Positions 5,776-6,467 of a stretch of 6,467 nucleotides of DNA are shown here, piece after piece. Source of the stretch: JBARRS01 sp049644345 (GTDB lineage: Bacteria; Actinomycetota; Thermoleophilia; Gaiellales; Gaiellaceae); the NCBI GenBank assembly GCA_049644345.1, contig JBARRS010000221.1, forward strand, positions 1 through 6,467, in the 5' to 3' direction. How positions within the stretch are numbered: the stretch's first letter is position 1; each line of letters begins with the position of its first letter. The notes under the pieces are model-generated. The model worked only from the letters and a program-made list of their open reading frames with translations. It did no database searches and was not told where the DNA came from. Both the position numbers and the translations under genes were made by a program.

Positions 5776-6467
5776 CGGAGCTCCCTGAGAGCGCGCTCGT
5801 GGTCGGGCTCGCGCGGTCCGGGCGGGCGGCCTCGGCGGCGCTCGAGCGTCGCGGCGTTCGGGTCGTGGGCGCCGACCGCGAGCTCGGAAACGACCGCGAC
5901 GAGTCGTTGCTCGACGGAGTGGGACTCGTCGTCAAGAGCCCGGGTGTGCCCGGCGACGTGCCCCTCGTTGTGGGGGCGCACGCCCGACGGGTTCCGGTCT
6001 GGAGCGAGCTCGAGCTCGGCTACCGGCTGCTGCCGGACAACCCGCTGATCGCCGTCACCGGCACGAACGGGAAGACGACGACGGCCGAGCTGCTCGGCTT
6101 CATCCTCGACGCGCCGGTCGCCGGGAACGTCGGCCGGGCGCTCTGCGACCTCGACGGAGCGGTCGAGCCGGGACGGTGGATCGTGGTCGAGGTCTCGAGC
6201 TTCCAGCTCGAGGACGTCGACGAGTTCCGCGCGCGGATCGCGGTGCTGCTCAATCTCGAGCCGGACCACCTCGACCGGCACGGCTCGTTCGACGCCTACC
6301 GCACGGCGAAGCTGCGCGTGTTCGAGAACCAGCTGAGCGACGACGCTGCGATCGTGCCGCGCGGCTTCGAGCCGGTGCCGGGCAAGGCGCGGCGAATCGA
6401 GTTCGCGGCCGACGACCCGCTGGCGGCGGAGGTGCGTCTCCGCGGAGCGCACAACCGCGAGAATGCG
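5772..6467 (+). CDS. murD: UDP-N-acetylmuramoyl-L-alanine--D-glutamate ligase MurD (3' end beyond window)
   Basis: This is the first 232 codons of the ligase that adds D-Glu to UDP-MurNAc-L-Ala; the frame is still open at the right edge. The N-terminal Rossmann-like domain begins with ALVVGLARSG. The central domain has the P-loop TGTNGKTTT (96-104, Lys101), GNVG (118-121), EVSSFQLE (140-147, a MurD hallmark), NLEPDHLDRH (161-170) and the likely carbamoylated Lys180 in TAKLRVF. GAHNREN at the edge marks the junction to the missing C-terminal domain. The start is uncertain. No ATG, GTG or TTG in frame lies between a GTG at 5673, deep inside mraY, and a GTG at 5799. Starting at 5799 would remove most of the first beta strand, although GAGAG sits 7 bases before it. 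CTG at 5772 gives a normal N-terminus and a CTGA overlap with the mraY stop, matching other junctions here. The domain between Lys180 and GAHN is about 20 residues shorter than in E. coli. Confidence 0.93.
   Translation, partial: MTELPESALVVGLARSGRAASAALERRGVRVVGADRELGNDRDESLLDGVGLVVKSPGVPGDVPLVVGAHARRVPVWSELELGYRLLPDNPLIAVTGTNGKTTTAELLGFILDAPVAGNVGRALCDLDGAVEPGRWIVVEVSSFQLEDVDEFRARIAVLLNLEPDHLDRHGSFDAYRTAKLRVFENQLSDDAAIVPRGFEPVPGKARRIEFAADDPLAAEVRLRGAHNRENA

Noticed and set aside
2408..6083. Near-identical DNA at 2408-2437, about 3799-3828 and 6054-6083, considered as a repeat
   Set aside because: These encode the ATP-binding P-loops of the paralogous ligases MurE, MurF and MurD, so the similarity reflects shared protein ancestry.
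2290..6215. Many recurrences of GAGCTCGAG-like strings, considered as a dispersed repeat or protein-binding site
   Set aside because: They occur in coding frame mostly as Glu-Leu-Glu or Leu-Glu using the preferred codons GAG and CTC, with irregular spacing. Codon bias explains them.

Overview
The window is a contiguous, all plus-strand piece of a bacterial division and cell-wall (dcw) cluster. In order it carries ftsL-like, ftsI (class B PBP), murE, murF, mraY, and the 5' two-fifths to half of murD, which runs off the right edge. This is the textbook dcw order; ftsW, murG and murC would be expected further right, and rsmH (mraW) to the left. I see no mobile element, RNA gene, CRISPR array or defence system. 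The only non-coding stretch is 40 bases between ftsI and murE.

The base composition is clearly high-GC and third codon positions are strongly G/C. Non-ATG starts dominate. MurE carries the DNPR motif of meso-diaminopimelate-adding enzymes. Together with FtsL and MurF features, this points to a high-GC Actinomycetota. The style of MurE, MurF and MurD suggests a deep-branching lineage such as Thermoleophilia, but that placement is from memory and uncertain.

The genes form one assembly line. MurD, MurE and MurF add D-Glu, the diamino acid and D-Ala-D-Ala in the cytoplasm. MraY then moves the UDP-MurNAc-pentapeptide onto undecaprenyl phosphate at the membrane. FtsI crosslinks the exported product at the septum, and FtsL helps recruit and activate the septal synthase.

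The layout is very tight. Three junctions, and probably a fourth at the left edge, are 4-base NTGA overlaps (GTGA, GTGA, TTGA, CTGA). murF and mraY abut with zero spacing in the same frame, separated by a single TAG. murE alone has an ATG start and an upstream gap, and that gap holds a plausible -10 element. I found no previously undescribed system. The items worth a second look are the start-codon architecture, including a likely CTG start for murD, the murF/mraY junction, the possible internal promoter, and compact variants of MurF and MurD.
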